64,000 nucleotides of DNA from Chitinophagaceae bacterium (GTDB lineage Bacteria; Bacteroidota; Bacteroidia; Chitinophagales; Chitinophagaceae). Within the stretch, counting starts at the first letter, position 1; the number at the start of each line of letters is the position of its first letter. The position numbers and the translations under genes were made by a program. Shown here in pieces: positions 36,011 through 47,303 of this stretch. Under the pieces are notes generated by a model. It was not told the origin of the DNA. It saw only the letters and a program-made list of their open reading frames with translations, and did not search any database. The stretch covers positions 620,001-684,000 of the forward strand of contig JADJDJ010000003.1 of the NCBI GenBank assembly GCA_016702745.1. Reading direction: 5' to 3'.

Positions 36011-37747
36011 ATGGAAACGCTGGAATTACAAACCGTGAAAGAACCAAACAAACCCGTCAGCCAGCTGAGTGGATCAAGAGCGGTGCTGGAAGCCTTTGTT
36101 GCCGAAGGAGTTGATACCATCTTTGGTTATCCCGGTGGTGCCATCATGCCGATCTATGATGCCCTCTATGATTATCATGATCAGTTAAAACATATACTGG
36201 TCAGGCATGAACAGGGCGCCATCCATGGCGCGCAGGGTTATGCCAGGGTAAGCGGAAGAACCGGAGTTGTTTTTGCGACAAGTGGTCCCGGTGCAACCAA
36301 TCTGGTTACGGGTTTAGCAGATGCGATGATTGACTCTACCCCGGTTGTTTGTGTAACCGGACAGGTTTTCGCCCATTTACTGGGTACGGATGCCTTTCAG
36401 GAAACCGATGTAATCAATATCACAACGCCGGTGACCAAATGGAATTATCAGGTAACCGATGCAAGCGAAATTCCTGCGGTGCTGGCTAAGGCATTTTATA
36501 TCGCCGGAAGCGGCAGACCCGGTCCGGTACTAATTGATATTACCAAGAATGCACAGCTACAGTTGTTCGACTATGCAGGTTATACCAAATGCGATCATAT
36601 CCGCAGTTACCGGCCCAAACCCATCGTGAGAAAAGAATATGTGGAAGCAGCAGCGAAGATGATCAATGCTGCGGAAAAACCATTTGTGATATTCGGACAG
36701 GGCGTTATCCTCGGAAAAGCAGAAAAAGAATTTTTACAATTCATAGAAAAAGCGGGCATCCCTGCTGCCTGGACCATCATGGGGATGAGTGCGATACCAA
36801 CTGAGCATCCATTAGCCGTTGGTATGCTGGGGATGCATGGAAATTATGGCCCCAATGTGCTGACCAATGAATGTGATGTATTAATAGCTATCGGCATGCG
36901 CTTTGATGACCGGGTAACCGGAAGACTGGATAAATACGCCAAACAGGCCAAAGTAATCCATTTCGATATTGACCCGGCCGAGATTGATAAGAATGTGAAA
37001 GCCAGTATCGGTGTATGGGGCGATTGTAAAGAAACTTTACCCATGCTCACACAACTGTTAGAGCAGAAAGTATACCCGCAGTGGCTGAAGAAATTCAATG
37101 ATTTCAAAAAACAGGAAGAAGAAATTTGTATAGTACCGGAAATGAATCCCACCGGGGACATTTTATCCATGGCCGAAGTGATCAACCTGCTCAATGAACT
37201 TAGCAAGGGAGAAGCAGTGATTGTTACTGATGTGGGCCAGCACCAGATGGTCACCTGCCGTTATGCAAAATATAAAACATCCAAGAGCAATATCACATCC
37301 GGCGGATTAGGTACGATGGGATTTGCCCTGCCTGCCGCTATTGGCGCCAGTTTTGGTGATACCAGCAGAGCCATTGTAGCCGTGATTGGTGATGGCGGTT
37401 TTCAAATGACCATCCAGGAGTTGGGTACCATTATGCAAAGTGAGGCGGAAGTTAAAATCATGATCTTGAATAATCAGTTTCTGGGCATGGTAAGACAATG
37501 GCAGCAGCTCTTCCACGATAAAAGATATTCTTTCGTGGATATTGCCAGTCCGGATTATGTGCAGGTAGCCAAAGGTTACAGGATTCCCGGACAGAAAGTA
37601 GAAAAAAGAGAAAACTTAAAAGAAGCGATTCAAACCATGCTGGAACATAAAGGTTCTTATCTGCTGGAAATAATGGTGGGTAAAGAAGACAATGTATTCC
37701 CCATGGTACCACAGGGATGCAGTGTTTCTGAAATCCGTTTAAAATAA
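36011..37747 (+). CDS. ilvB: Acetolactate synthase large (catalytic) subunit
   Basis: 578-residue ThDP- and FAD-dependent enzyme making acetolactate or acetohydroxybutyrate. The N-terminal PYR domain has FGYPGGAIMPIYDAL and the catalytic Glu in RHEQGAIHGAQGYAR. The middle domain is around GMLGMHGNYGPN, and the C-terminal PP domain has the ThDP motif GDGGFQMTIQELGT and MILNNQFLGMVRQWQ. Full length. The regulatory subunit gene follows after 29 bases. Confidence 0.94.
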   Translation: METLELQTVKEPNKPVSQLSGSRAVLEAFVAEGVDTIFGYPGGAIMPIYDALYDYHDQLKHILVRHEQGAIHGAQGYARVSGRTGVVFATSGPGATNLVTGLADAMIDSTPVVCVTGQVFAHLLGTDAFQETDVINITTPVTKWNYQVTDASEIPAVLAKAFYIAGSGRPGPVLIDITKNAQLQLFDYAGYTKCDHIRSYRPKPIVRKEYVEAAAKMINAAEKPFVIFGQGVILGKAEKEFLQFIEKAGIPAAWTIMGMSAIPTEHPLAVGMLGMHGNYGPNVLTNECDVLIAIGMRFDDRVTGRLDKYAKQAKVIHFDIDPAEIDKNVKASIGVWGDCKETLPMLTQLLEQKVYPQWLKKFNDFKKQEEEICIVPEMNPTGDILSMAEVINLLNELSKGEAVIVTDVGQHQMVTCRYAKYKTSKSNITSGGLGTMGFALPAAIGASFGDTSRAIVAVIGDGGFQMTIQELGTIMQSEAEVKIMILNNQFLGMVRQWQQLFHDKRYSFVDIASPDYVQVAKGYRIPGQKVEKRENLKEAIQTMLEHKGSYLLEIMVGKEDNVFPMVPQGCSVSEIRLK

Positions 37748-37776
37748 AATCATTCTGACAGCATAAATCGAGCAGT

Positions 37777-38367
37777 ATGAGCAAAAAAGAATTCACGATT
37801 ACCGTATACACCGAAAATCAGATCGGTATCCTCAACCGGATCGCCATCATTTTTTCGCGCCGGAAGATTAATGTAGAGAGTCTGAATACTTCCCCTACGG
37901 AAGTGGATAGTGTTCACCGCTTTACTATTGTGATCAATGAGACTGAAGATGTGGTGAAAAAACTCTGTCGCCAGATTGAAAAGCAGGTGGAAGTTCTAAA
38001 AGCCTATTACAATACAGAAGATGAAATTGTTTGGCAGGAACTGGCTTTGTATAAAGTGCCAACAGATATCATTGCGACGGAAGTAAAAGTGGAAAGATTA
38101 CTGAGAGAAAACGGCGCACACACCGTAGTGATCCGGAAAGATTATACCGTGTTTGCGGTAGCTGGTCACCGCGAAGAAACTGAAGCCCTGATTAAAGTGC
38201 TGGAACCTTATGGACTGATTGAATTTGTGCGGAGCGGCAGAGTGGCCATCCTCAAGGGTAGCAGCGATTTCCATGACCGGCTCAAGGAATTTGAAAAACA
38301 GGAACCGGGTGAGGATGTGGTGGAGAATGAATTTTTGAGTGAAAATGAAAAAGTGTTTTCGATGTAA
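37777..38367 (+). CDS. ilvN: Acetolactate synthase small (regulatory) subunit
   Basis: 196-residue regulatory partner of IlvB. An N-terminal ACT domain (EFTITVYTENQIGILNRIAIIFSRRKIN, about residues 4-30) would bind valine for feedback inhibition, followed by the second ALS_ss domain to about residue 160 and an acidic tail. Also called IlvH in other species. An array of AAGTTGGGAAGTTG units begins a few bases after the stop. Confidence 0.9.
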   Translation: MSKKEFTITVYTENQIGILNRIAIIFSRRKINVESLNTSPTEVDSVHRFTIVINETEDVVKKLCRQIEKQVEVLKAYYNTEDEIVWQELALYKVPTDIIATEVKVERLLRENGAHTVVIRKDYTVFAVAGHREETEALIKVLEPYGLIEFVRSGRVAILKGSSDFHDRLKEFEKQEPGEDVVENEFLSENEKVFSM

Positions 38368-38371
38368 AGAG

Positions 38372-38407
38372 AGAGTTAGAAAGTTGGGAAGTTGAAAAGT
38401 TGGAAAG
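38372..38407. repeat. AGTTGGAA array after ilvN
   Basis: Degenerate units AGTTAGAA, AGTTGGGA, AGTTGAAA, AGTTGGAA in a row, inside the ilv operon between ilvN and ilvC. Confidence 0.55.
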
Positions 38408-38509
38408 AAGCGACGGATACGAATTAAAACTTTCTTTTACTGTCAGGCCAAGAAATAACCGGATCGGGATCCGGACTTAAAACAATAAATAACAACAAAA
38501 ACAAATAAA

Positions 38510-39625
38510 ATGGCAAAACTCAATTTCGGCGGTGTAGAAGAAAATGTAGTCACCCGCGAAGAATTTCCCCTGAGCAAGGCACAGGAAGTATTGAAAAACG
38601 AAACTGTAGCCGTGATCGGTTATGGTGTGCAGGGCCCCGGCCAGGCATTGAACCAGAAAGATAATGGGATCAATGTGATCGTGGGTCAAAGGAAAAATTC
38701 AAAAACCTGGGATAAGGCCATTGCTGATGGTTTTGTTCCCGGTGAAACCCTGTTTGAAATTGAAGAAGCCCTTGAAAGAGGTACCATCATTTGCTACCTG
38801 CTGAGTGATGCCGCACAAATTGCTTTATGGCCTACGGTGCAAAAACATCTAACCCCCGGCAAAGCCCTCTATTTCTCCCATGGCTTTGGCGTTACATTTA
38901 ATGAGCAAACCGGCATTGTTCCTCCCAAAGATGTGGACGTATTCCTCGTAGCTCCCAAGGGAAGCGGTACTTCATTGAGAAGAATGTTCCTGCAGGACCG
39001 CGGATTGAACAGTTCTTATGCGATCTATCAGGATGCTACCGGTAAAGCTTTCGACCGTGTGATTGCCCTGGGTATTGCTGTTGGAAGCGGATATCTTTTC
39101 GAAACAGATTTCAAAAAAGAAGTATTCAGCGATTTAACCGGCGAACGCGGAACCCTGATGGGTGCCATCCAGGGCATCTTTGCCGCACAGTACCAGGTAC
39201 TGCGTGATAAAGGACATACTCCTTCAGAAGCATTTAACGAAACGGTGGAAGAACTGACCCAGTCGCTCATGCCATTGGTGGCTGAAAACGGAATGGACTG
39301 GATGTATGCCAACTGTTCCACTACTGCCCAGCGTGGTGCCCTCGACTGGTGGAAAAAATTCCGTGATGCAACCGCTCCTGTTTTCAAAGAACTGTATGAG
39401 AGTGTAGCTGCAGGCAAAGAATCACAACGTTCTATTGATTCTAACAGCAAAGCTGATTACCGCGAGAAGCTGGAAGAAGAACTGAAAGAATTAAGAGAGA
39501 GTGAACTCTGGCAGGCTGGTAAAACGGTGAGAAGTCTTCGCCCGGAAAACCAGTCAAAACCAGCAACAGAAAAAAAGACATCTACTACCAAAGACACGTT
39601 CAGTAAACTCACTGCCAGCGTCTGA
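38510..39625 (+). CDS. ilvC: Ketol-acid reductoisomerase
   Basis: 371-residue NAD(P)H-dependent enzyme converting acetolactate to dihydroxyisovalerate. The Rossmann motif reads VIGYGVQGPGQALN, a variant of the usual GYGSQGHAHA that is known from Bacteroidota. The C-terminal knotted domain has the metal-binding stretch FSDLTGERGTLMGAIQG and EWxY-like NGMDWMYANCSTTAQRGALDW. The last ~40 residues (from ENQSKPATEKK) are low-complexity and probably disordered. ilvA follows after 49 bases. Confidence 0.93.
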   Translation: MAKLNFGGVEENVVTREEFPLSKAQEVLKNETVAVIGYGVQGPGQALNQKDNGINVIVGQRKNSKTWDKAIADGFVPGETLFEIEEALERGTIICYLLSDAAQIALWPTVQKHLTPGKALYFSHGFGVTFNEQTGIVPPKDVDVFLVAPKGSGTSLRRMFLQDRGLNSSYAIYQDATGKAFDRVIALGIAVGSGYLFETDFKKEVFSDLTGERGTLMGAIQGIFAAQYQVLRDKGHTPSEAFNETVEELTQSLMPLVAENGMDWMYANCSTTAQRGALDWWKKFRDATAPVFKELYESVAAGKESQRSIDSNSKADYREKLEEELKELRESELWQAGKTVRSLRPENQSKPATEKKTSTTKDTFSKLTASV

Positions 39626-39674
39626 TTATAAACTGTCTGGCAGCCATCAACTGCCGGACAGCCAACCTGATACA

Positions 39675-40961
39675 ATGGACTCAAAGAACCTGACGTCTAC
39701 GGAATACAAACATCCGGGCCTGCAAGCCGGCAGCCTCGACTTTGTATCAGCCCATCTGCGGCTGAAGAAAGTAGTGAACCGTACCCCGTTAATGCTGAAT
39801 CAGAATCTCTCTAAAAAATACCATTGCAATGTGTATTTAAAGAGAGAGGATCTTCAGATTGTACGTTCCTACAAACTCCGTGGTGCTTACAATATGATGA
39901 GTACCCTGAGTCCTGAAAAATTAAAACTGGGTGTTGTATGTGCCAGTGCAGGTAATCATGCACAGGGCTTTGCCTATAGTTGTAAAAAACTCAACGCAAA
40001 GGGAGTGGTCTTCATGCCGGTGATCACGCCTAAACAAAAAGTGAATCAGGTAAAAATGTTTGGGGAACATTTTATTGAGATCCGTTTAACCGGAGACACA
40101 TTTGATGACTGTGCCGTAGCTGCCAAACTATTCACAGAAGAAAATGGCATGACCTTTATTCCTCCCTTTGATGATTACCGCATCATCGAAGGACAGGGAA
40201 CGGTGGCATTGGAAATACTGGAAGACCAGTCTGAGATTGATTTTTTGTTTATTCCCGTTGGTGGTGGTGGTTTATCCGCCGGAGCCGGTTCCTATTTCAA
40301 AACCTATTCTCCCCGAACAAAAATTATCGGGCTGGAACCGGAAGGTGCTCCTTCGATGCACGCATCGCTGAAAGCAGGTTACCCGGTTACACTGGATCAG
40401 ATTGACCGCTTTGTAGATGGTGCGGCCGTTAAAAAAGTAGGTGATCTCACATTCTCCATTTGCCGCGAAGTACTGGATGACATGCACCTGGTACCTGAAG
40501 GAAAGGTTTGCAGCACGATTCTGAAATTGTATAACGAAGATGCCATTGTAGTAGAACCGGCTGGTGCCCTCAGTATTGCTGCATTGGATGATTATGCTGA
40601 AGACATCAGGGGAAAAAATGTGGTCTGCATCGTAAGTGGCAGCAACAATGATATAGACCGGATGCAGGAAATCAAAGAAAGAAGCCTGCAATACGAAGGA
40701 CTGAAACATTATTTCCTGATCAGCTTTGCCCAGCGCCCTGGTGCACTGAAAGAATTCGTGAATCATGTGCTGGGACCCACAGATGATATCACCCGTTTTG
40801 AATACATGCAAAAGACCAATAAAGAAAACGGTCCTGCCTTAGTGGGAGTGGAATTACAGAGCCGGGCAGACTATGACCAGCTGCTGGAAAAGATGAAAGC
40901 ATTTCATATTGGTTTTGCTGAAATAAACAAGAACGACCAGTTGTTCGGATACCTGGTTTAA
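39675..40961 (+). CDS. ilvA: Threonine dehydratase (biosynthetic type with ACT-like domain)
   Basis: 428-residue PLP enzyme making 2-oxobutyrate from threonine, the entry to isoleucine synthesis. The PLP lysine is in RSYKLRGAYN, the glycine loop is VGGGGLSAG, and the catalytic domain ends near residue 320. A C-terminal regulatory ACT-like domain follows (HYFLISFAQRPGALKEFVN onward), consistent with isoleucine control. The single regulatory domain is typical of the short IlvA group. Last gene of the ilv block. Confidence 0.92.
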   Translation: MDSKNLTSTEYKHPGLQAGSLDFVSAHLRLKKVVNRTPLMLNQNLSKKYHCNVYLKREDLQIVRSYKLRGAYNMMSTLSPEKLKLGVVCASAGNHAQGFAYSCKKLNAKGVVFMPVITPKQKVNQVKMFGEHFIEIRLTGDTFDDCAVAAKLFTEENGMTFIPPFDDYRIIEGQGTVALEILEDQSEIDFLFIPVGGGGLSAGAGSYFKTYSPRTKIIGLEPEGAPSMHASLKAGYPVTLDQIDRFVDGAAVKKVGDLTFSICREVLDDMHLVPEGKVCSTILKLYNEDAIVVEPAGALSIAALDDYAEDIRGKNVVCIVSGSNNDIDRMQEIKERSLQYEGLKHYFLISFAQRPGALKEFVNHVLGPTDDITRFEYMQKTNKENGPALVGVELQSRADYDQLLEKMKAFHIGFAEINKNDQLFGYLV

Positions 40962-41114
40962 TTAACGAATTACGCTGCATTATGTGGAAAATTGCAGCAC
41001 CGAATTCCCATCCTGCTGAAAGCTATTTTGTATCTTCCAACGAATTGCTTGCTATTGTAGCTGTACTTCATTTACAGTTACTTAATTGATTTTTTCATTC
41101 AATAAAATTGAACA
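40962..41114 (+). promoter_or_regulatory. gltB upstream region with an AATTGCTTGCTATT motif
   Basis: Non-coding spacer. AATTGCTTGCTATT at 41043-41056 contains the complement of AATAGCAAGCAAT, the 13-bp word also found upstream of leuA and downstream of the porin. TATTTTG at about 41034-41040 is a possible but imperfect -7 box. Confidence 0.4.
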
Positions 41115-44100
41115 ATGGCAGGCAACCAGGGACTCTATCATCCTTCCTTTGAACATGATGCATGTGGTATCGGCTTTGTAGCAAATATCAAAGGACATAA
41201 ATCCCATCAGCATATTTCTGATGCACTCACGGTGCTGGAAAACATGGAACACCGTGGTGCCTGTGGATGTGAACAGAATACGGGTGATGGTGCCGGTATC
41301 ATGATCCAGACTCCGCATGAATTTTTCTTTGATGAATGCCTGAAACTGGGTGTTCATCTCCCTTCCTTTGGCCGCTATGCTGCCGGTATGGTTTTCTTTC
41401 CCAAAGAAATCCGCTTGAGAGAAGAATGCCGCGACATATCCAATCGCTCGGCAGAAAAACTGGGACTGGAAATACTGGCCTTCCGGAAAGTTCCCGTGAA
41501 TACTTCAGGTATTGGTCCCACTGCTTTAAGTGTGGAGCCCGAAATGGAACAGGTTTTCATCGCCTGTCCGGACCATATCAATAATCCTGACGATTTTGAA
41601 AGAAAATTATTCATTCTCCGCAATTATACCACTCACCTGATCAACAGTACGGTGCGCAAGGATGAAATCGGATTTTATATTGCTTCGCTTTCCTACAAAA
41701 CCATTGTATACAAAGGGCAGCTGACCAGTCACCAGGTTCGCGAATATTTTCCTGACCTCAGTAATAAAAGAGTGGTCAGCGCATTCGGACTGGTGCATTC
41801 CCGTTTTGCCACCAACACATTTCCTTCCTGGAAACTGGCACAACCATTCCGTTTCATCGCCCACAATGGCGAGATCAATACTTTACAGGGAAACCTGAAC
41901 TGGTTAAAAACCAGTGAAAAAGGTTTTACCTCTCCCTATTTCAGCAAAGAAGAAATGGAGATGCTGCTCCCGATTGTTACTGAAGGACAGAGTGATTCTG
42001 CCTGTCTCGATAACATGATCGAACTGCTGACCCTTACCGGCCGCTCCCTTCCCCATGTGATGATGATGCTGATCCCCGAAGCCTGGGACGGTCATGATGA
42101 AATGGATCCCGTGAAAAAAGCTTTTTATGAATTCCATTCATCTTTCATGGAACCCTGGGACGGACCCGCTTCCATTTCATTTACAGATGGAAGGATCATT
42201 GGTGCTACGCTTGACCGGAATGGGCTTCGTCCTTCCCGGTATTGTGTAACCAAGGATGACCGCGTAATCATGGCTTCTGAAACAGGTGCACTACCGGTTG
42301 ATCCCGCATTGATCCTGGAGAAAGGAAGATTACAACCCGGAAAGATGTTTGTGGTGGATATGGAGAAAGGAAAAATCATCAGTGATGAGGATTTAAAAAA
42401 TGAAATCTGTTCCCGCAAACCTTATGCGGAATGGCTGAATAAATACAAGATCAGACTGGAAGAACTGCCTGAGCCCCGCGTGATGTTTACGCATCTGGAA
42501 CATGATCAGGTTTTCAAATACCAAAAAGCTTTTGGTTATTCCACCGAAGATCTCGACAGCATTATTGCACCCATGGCGCTGGATGCAAAAGAACCGATCG
42601 GCTCCATGGGTACCGATGTACCACTGGCCGTATTGAGTGATCAGCCCCAGCACCTGAGCAGTTATTTCAAACAATTATTTGCACAGGTGACCAATCCGCC
42701 GATTGATCCGATACGGGAAAGACTGGTCATGTCGCTCGCCACTTTTGCCGGTAATAACGGAAACCTGCTGATCGAAGATCCGCTTACCTGTCATAGTGTG
42801 GCGCTGAAACATCCGGTGCTAACAAACTATGAACTGGAAAAAATCAGGAGTATAGATACCGGATTATTTCAATCCAAAACCATTCAATGTTATTTCAGAG
42901 CTGATGGCAAACCCGGTTCATTAAAAAGAGGATTGGAAAGAATCTGTGATTATGCAGTAGATGCGGTCATTGATGGATTCAAGGTTTTGATCCTGCAGGA
43001 TCGTGCCATTGACTCCAACCACGCCCCTATTCCATCCTTGCTGGCCACTGCAGCCATTCATCACCACCTGATCCGGAAAGGCATGCGCGGACAGGTAGGG
43101 ATCATAGTAGAAGCCGGAGATGTTTGGGAAGTACATCATTTTGCCTGTCTCGTTGGATTTGGTGCCACAGCTGTGAATCCATATCTCGCGCTTTCTTCCA
43201 TCCGCGATCTGAAAGAAACAGGAAAACTGCAAACCAATCTGCATGAAGATGATCTCAAGAAAAATTATATCAAGGCGGTCAATGACGGATTACTGAAAGT
43301 GTTCTCCAAAATGGGTATCTCCACTTTACAATCTTACCAGGGTGCACAGATATTTGAAATACTCGGACTGAATAAAGAAGTGGTGAACAAATATTTTACC
43401 GGTGCTACATCACGGATCGAGGGCATGGGGCTGGATGAAATTGCCCGGGAAGCCTTAGCCAAACATTTCTTTGCCTTTAGTAAAAAAGATATTCCGGTGG
43501 ATCGTTTGCCGGTGGGTGGGATTTATCAGTGGAAAAGAAAAGGAGAGTTTCACCTTTTCAATCCGCAAACCATTCACCTGCTGCAGCATGCCACCAGGAC
43601 AAATGACTACAATACTTTCCGGAAATATTCCAAAATGGTGAACGAGCAAACAGAAAAAGCCTGTACCCTGCGGAGTATGTTCCAGTTTAAAAAGAACAGA
43701 CCTTCCATTTCAATTGATGAAGTGGAAACGGCTGAAAATATTTACAAACGATTTGCCACCGGTGCCATGAGTTTTGGTTCTATCTCCTGGGAAGCACATA
43801 CCACCCTGGCCATTGCCATGAACCGGCTGGGTGGCAAGTCCAATACCGGTGAAGGAGGTGAGGATGAAAAAAGATATGATCTGCTGCCCAATGGTGATTC
43901 CATGCGCAGTGCCATCAAGCAGGTGGCTTCTGCAAGGTTTGGTGTAACGAGTTTGTATTTAACTGAGGCAGATGAATTACAAATCAAAATGGCACAGGGT
44001 GCCAAGCCTGGTGAGGGCGGACAATTACCCGGACATAAAGTAGATGAGTGGATTGGTAAAACAAGACATAGCACACCGGGTGTAGGATTGATCTCTCCCC

Positions 44101-45640
44101 CACCCCATCACGATATTTATTCTATTGAAGACCTGGCGCAATTGATTTATGATCTCAAGAATGCCAACCGTAAAGCCCGGATCAGTGTGAAACTGGTGAG
44201 CAAGGCAGGAGTCGGTACCATTGCGGCCGGAGTTACCAAGGCCAAAGCAGATGTGGTATTGATTGCAGGAAATGCTGGCGGCACGGGAGCATCACCGGTA
44301 TCTTCTATTAAACATGCCGGTTTACCCTGGGAACTCGGACTGGCAGAAACTCATCAGACCCTTGTAAAAATAAACTGCGCAGCCGGGTGCTTGTGCAGGC
44401 AGATGGTCAGTTAAAAACAGGAAGGGATATTGCAGTAGCCGCCTTATTAGGTGCAGAAGAATGGGGCATTGCCACAGCTGCGCTGGTTGTGGAAGGTTGT
44501 ATCATGATGCGCAAATGCCATATGAATACCTGTCCGGTTGGTGTGGCCACGCAGGATCCTGAATTAAGGGCCCGCTTCAAAGGTGATCCGGATCATGTGG
44601 TTAATTTTTTCAAAATGATAACCCGTGAACTGAGAGAGATCATGGCTGATCTTGGTTTCCGTACGGTGGATGAAATGATCGGACAAGTGGATACACTGGA
44701 AGTAAGGGAAAATATCACGCATTGGAAATACAGTAAGCTGGATCTTTCCGCAGTATTGTACAAAGAACCGCATTCTCCTTACAGCACGCTTTACTGCAGT
44801 GAAGAGCAGGATCATGGTATGGCGGAGATTCTTGACTGGCAATTACTGGAAGCAGCGAAGCCCGCGATTGAAAAAGGAGAAAAAGTAACTGCTGCCTTTA
44901 ATTTAAAAAATACAGACCGTACGATTGGAACAGTTTTATCCAATGAAATCACGCGTAAATACCGGGCAGCCGGCTTACCTGATCATACCATTCATTTCCG
45001 GTTTAATGGTACGGCCGGACAAAGTTTCGGCGCCTTCAATACCAAGGGAATTACCCTTGAACTGGAAGGTGATGCCAATGATTATTTTGGAAAGGGATTA
45101 AGTGGAGCAAGATTAATTATCTATCCGCCTAAAACGGCAACCTATACACCGGAAGACAACAGCATCATCGGGAATGTGGCATTTTATGGTGCTACCTCGG
45201 GTGAGTCTTTTATCCGTGGTAAGGCCGGGGAACGATTCTGTGTCCGGAATTCCGGTGCCAATGTAGTGGTGGAATCAGTGGGTGATCATGGTTGTGAATA
45301 CATGACGGGTGGTCGTGTGGTGATCCTTGGCAGTACCGGCAGAAATTTTGCGGCCGGTATGAGCGGAGGGATTGCTTATGTGTATGATGTGAAAGGAAAA
45401 TTTGCCGAGAACTGTAATCCTGAAATGGTGGACCTGGACCCTTGTGATGTCAATGACAAGAATGACCTGTACACCATGATCCAGCAGCATTATGATTATA
45501 CCGGAAGTACAGTGGCAAAATTCATTCTTGAAGATTTTGATAATCAGCTGAGGCATTTTGTGAAAGTGTTTCCAAAGGATTACAAAAAGGCCCTGATTCA
45601 AAAAGCAGGGGGCGTTATTGAAAAAGCGGTGAAGAAGTAA
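41115..45640 (+). CDS. gltB: Glutamate synthase large subunit, frame interrupted
   Basis: About 1508-residue ferredoxin/NADPH-type GOGAT alpha subunit making glutamate from glutamine and 2-oxoglutarate. A short propeptide precedes the nucleophile Cys in DACGIGF, which opens the class II amidotransferase domain (to about residue 400). The central domain is followed by the FMN-binding barrel (GAMSFGSISWEAH, GEGGEDEKRY) with cluster cysteines in CIMMRKCHMNTCPVGVATQ, and the C-terminal beta-helix domain (GDANDYFGKGLSGARLII). The frame breaks at 44366-44370 (five A): one more A gives LVKNKLRSRVLVQADGQLKTGRD and joins the two parts. Confidence 0.9.
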
Positions 45641-45664
45641 ATGGAGTTCGTTATTAGGTATTGC

Positions 45665-45696
45665 TTCGCCCGCCGTAGCTATAGCGAAGGCGGGAA
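45665..45696. repeat. Palindromic CCCGCC...GGCGGG repeat in gltB-gltD spacer
   Basis: TTCGCCCGCC and GGCGGGAA frame GTAGCTATAGCGAA. It is related to the copy at 17917-17950 and sits inside the gltBD transcript. Confidence 0.5.
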
Positions 45697-45751
45697 TTGG
45701 TTAAACAACATTCATTCATTAAACAAGTAATCCCCTTCAGGGGTTTGGGGT

Positions 45752-47254
45752 ATGGGTAAACCAACAGGATTTAAAGAATTTGCCAGGGAGATGCCCGGTA
45801 AACAAGCAGTGGAACAGCGGCTGGGTCATTACAATGAATTTGTGGAAAGTTATAGTGATGAAAAACTGAATCAGCAATCAGCGCGCTGTATGAATTGCGG
45901 GGTACCTTTTTGTCATCATGGTTGTCCGTTGGGCAATGTGATACCTGAGTTTAATGATGCCGTTTACCGCAAGGAATGGCAGGAAGCATATGAGATATTA
46001 AGCTCCACCAATAATTTTCCCGAGTTCACGGGAAGGATTTGTCCGGCCCCCTGCGAAGCCGCTTGTGTACTGGGTATTAACCAACCGGCTATTACCATTG
46101 AGGAAATTGAAAAACATATTATTGAAATTGCTTTTGAAAAAGGATTTGCCAAGCCTAAAAAACCGAACCTGCGTTCCGGGAAAAAAATAGCCGTGATTGG
46201 ATCGGGTCCGGCCGGACTGGCAGCTGCGGCTCAATTAAATTATGCCGGTCACCTGGTAACGGTATTTGAAAGAGATGATGCACCCGGTGGTTTGCTGCGT
46301 TATGGTATTCCTGATTTCAAACTGGAAAAATGGGTGGTGGACCGCAGGATTAAATTCATGGAGGAAGAAGGAGTGGTATTCAGGTGTCTGGCCAATGTGG
46401 GTGTGAATGTCAGCATCAATGATCTCTTGAGAGAATTCAATGCCATTGTACTCGCCGGTGGCAGTACAACAGCACGGAATCTTTTTATACCCGGACGTGA
46501 ACTGGATGGGGTACACTTTGCGATGGATTTTCTGAAACAAAGCAATAAGCGGGTTGCCGGAAAAGATCCATTAGCCAATGCCTCCATCGAAAGTAATATC
46601 CTGAATGAGGATCTCTTCGCTACCGGAAAGAATGTAGTGGTAATTGGTGGCGGTGATACCGGAAGTGATTGTGTGGGTACTTCAAACAGACAGGGAGCCA
46701 AATCGGTTACGCAATTTGAATTATTACCCAAACCGCCGGCAGATAGAAATGAATTCATGCCCTGGCCTTCTTATCCCATGTTATTAAAGACCACAACTTC
46801 TCATGAAGAAGGAGCGAACAGGCAATGGGCCGTGGCAACTAAGGAGTTTATCGGCGATGAAAATGGAAGATTAAAGGCATTAAAAATCGTGGACCTGGAA
46901 TGGAAGATCGTTGATGGAAGGCCCGCGAGTTTTGTGGAAGTTGCCGGAAGTGAAAGAGAGATCCCCTGTGAACTGGCTTTACTTGCTATGGGATTTGTGC
47001 ATCCGCAGCATGTGGGCTTTATCAATGATCTCGGAGTGGCATTGGATGAGCGTGGTAATGTAAAAGCAACAGAAAAAGAATACCAGACCAATATTGCTAA
47101 AATATTTGCAGCCGGAGATATGCGGCGCGGGCAGAGCCTGGTGGTATGGGCCATCAGTGAGGGAAGAGAATGTGCCTGCCGGGTAGATGAATTCCTGAAC
47201 AACGGAACCGGAACCATCCTCGAAAGCAGGGACCGGATGCTGCAGTTTGCTTAA
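45752..47254 (+). CDS. gltD: Glutamate synthase small subunit
   Basis: 500-residue flavoprotein that passes electrons from NADPH to GltB. The N-terminus has two cysteine clusters for Fe-S centres (MNCGVPFCHHGCPLGN and CPAPCEAACVLG). Two nucleotide-binding folds follow: VIGSGPAGLAAAAQL for FAD and VIGGGDTGSDCVGTS for NADPH. The C-terminus has IFAAGDMRRGQSLVVWAI. Full length. It shares a transcript with gltB and ends in a strong terminator. Confidence 0.94.
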   Translation: MGKPTGFKEFAREMPGKQAVEQRLGHYNEFVESYSDEKLNQQSARCMNCGVPFCHHGCPLGNVIPEFNDAVYRKEWQEAYEILSSTNNFPEFTGRICPAPCEAACVLGINQPAITIEEIEKHIIEIAFEKGFAKPKKPNLRSGKKIAVIGSGPAGLAAAAQLNYAGHLVTVFERDDAPGGLLRYGIPDFKLEKWVVDRRIKFMEEEGVVFRCLANVGVNVSINDLLREFNAIVLAGGSTTARNLFIPGRELDGVHFAMDFLKQSNKRVAGKDPLANASIESNILNEDLFATGKNVVVIGGGDTGSDCVGTSNRQGAKSVTQFELLPKPPADRNEFMPWPSYPMLLKTTTSHEEGANRQWAVATKEFIGDENGRLKALKIVDLEWKIVDGRPASFVEVAGSEREIPCELALLAMGFVHPQHVGFINDLGVALDERGNVKATEKEYQTNIAKIFAAGDMRRGQSLVVWAISEGRECACRVDEFLNNGTGTILESRDRMLQFA

Positions 47255-47277
47255 ACAAAAATCAATCGCTTTATAAG

Positions 47278-47303
47278 AGCCGGGTACTACCCGGCTTTTT
47301 TAT
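47278..47303 (+). terminator. Terminator after gltD
   Basis: Eight-base perfect stem AGCCGGGT (47278-47285) / ACCCGGCT (47289-47296), three-base loop, then a T run. Confidence 0.88.
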
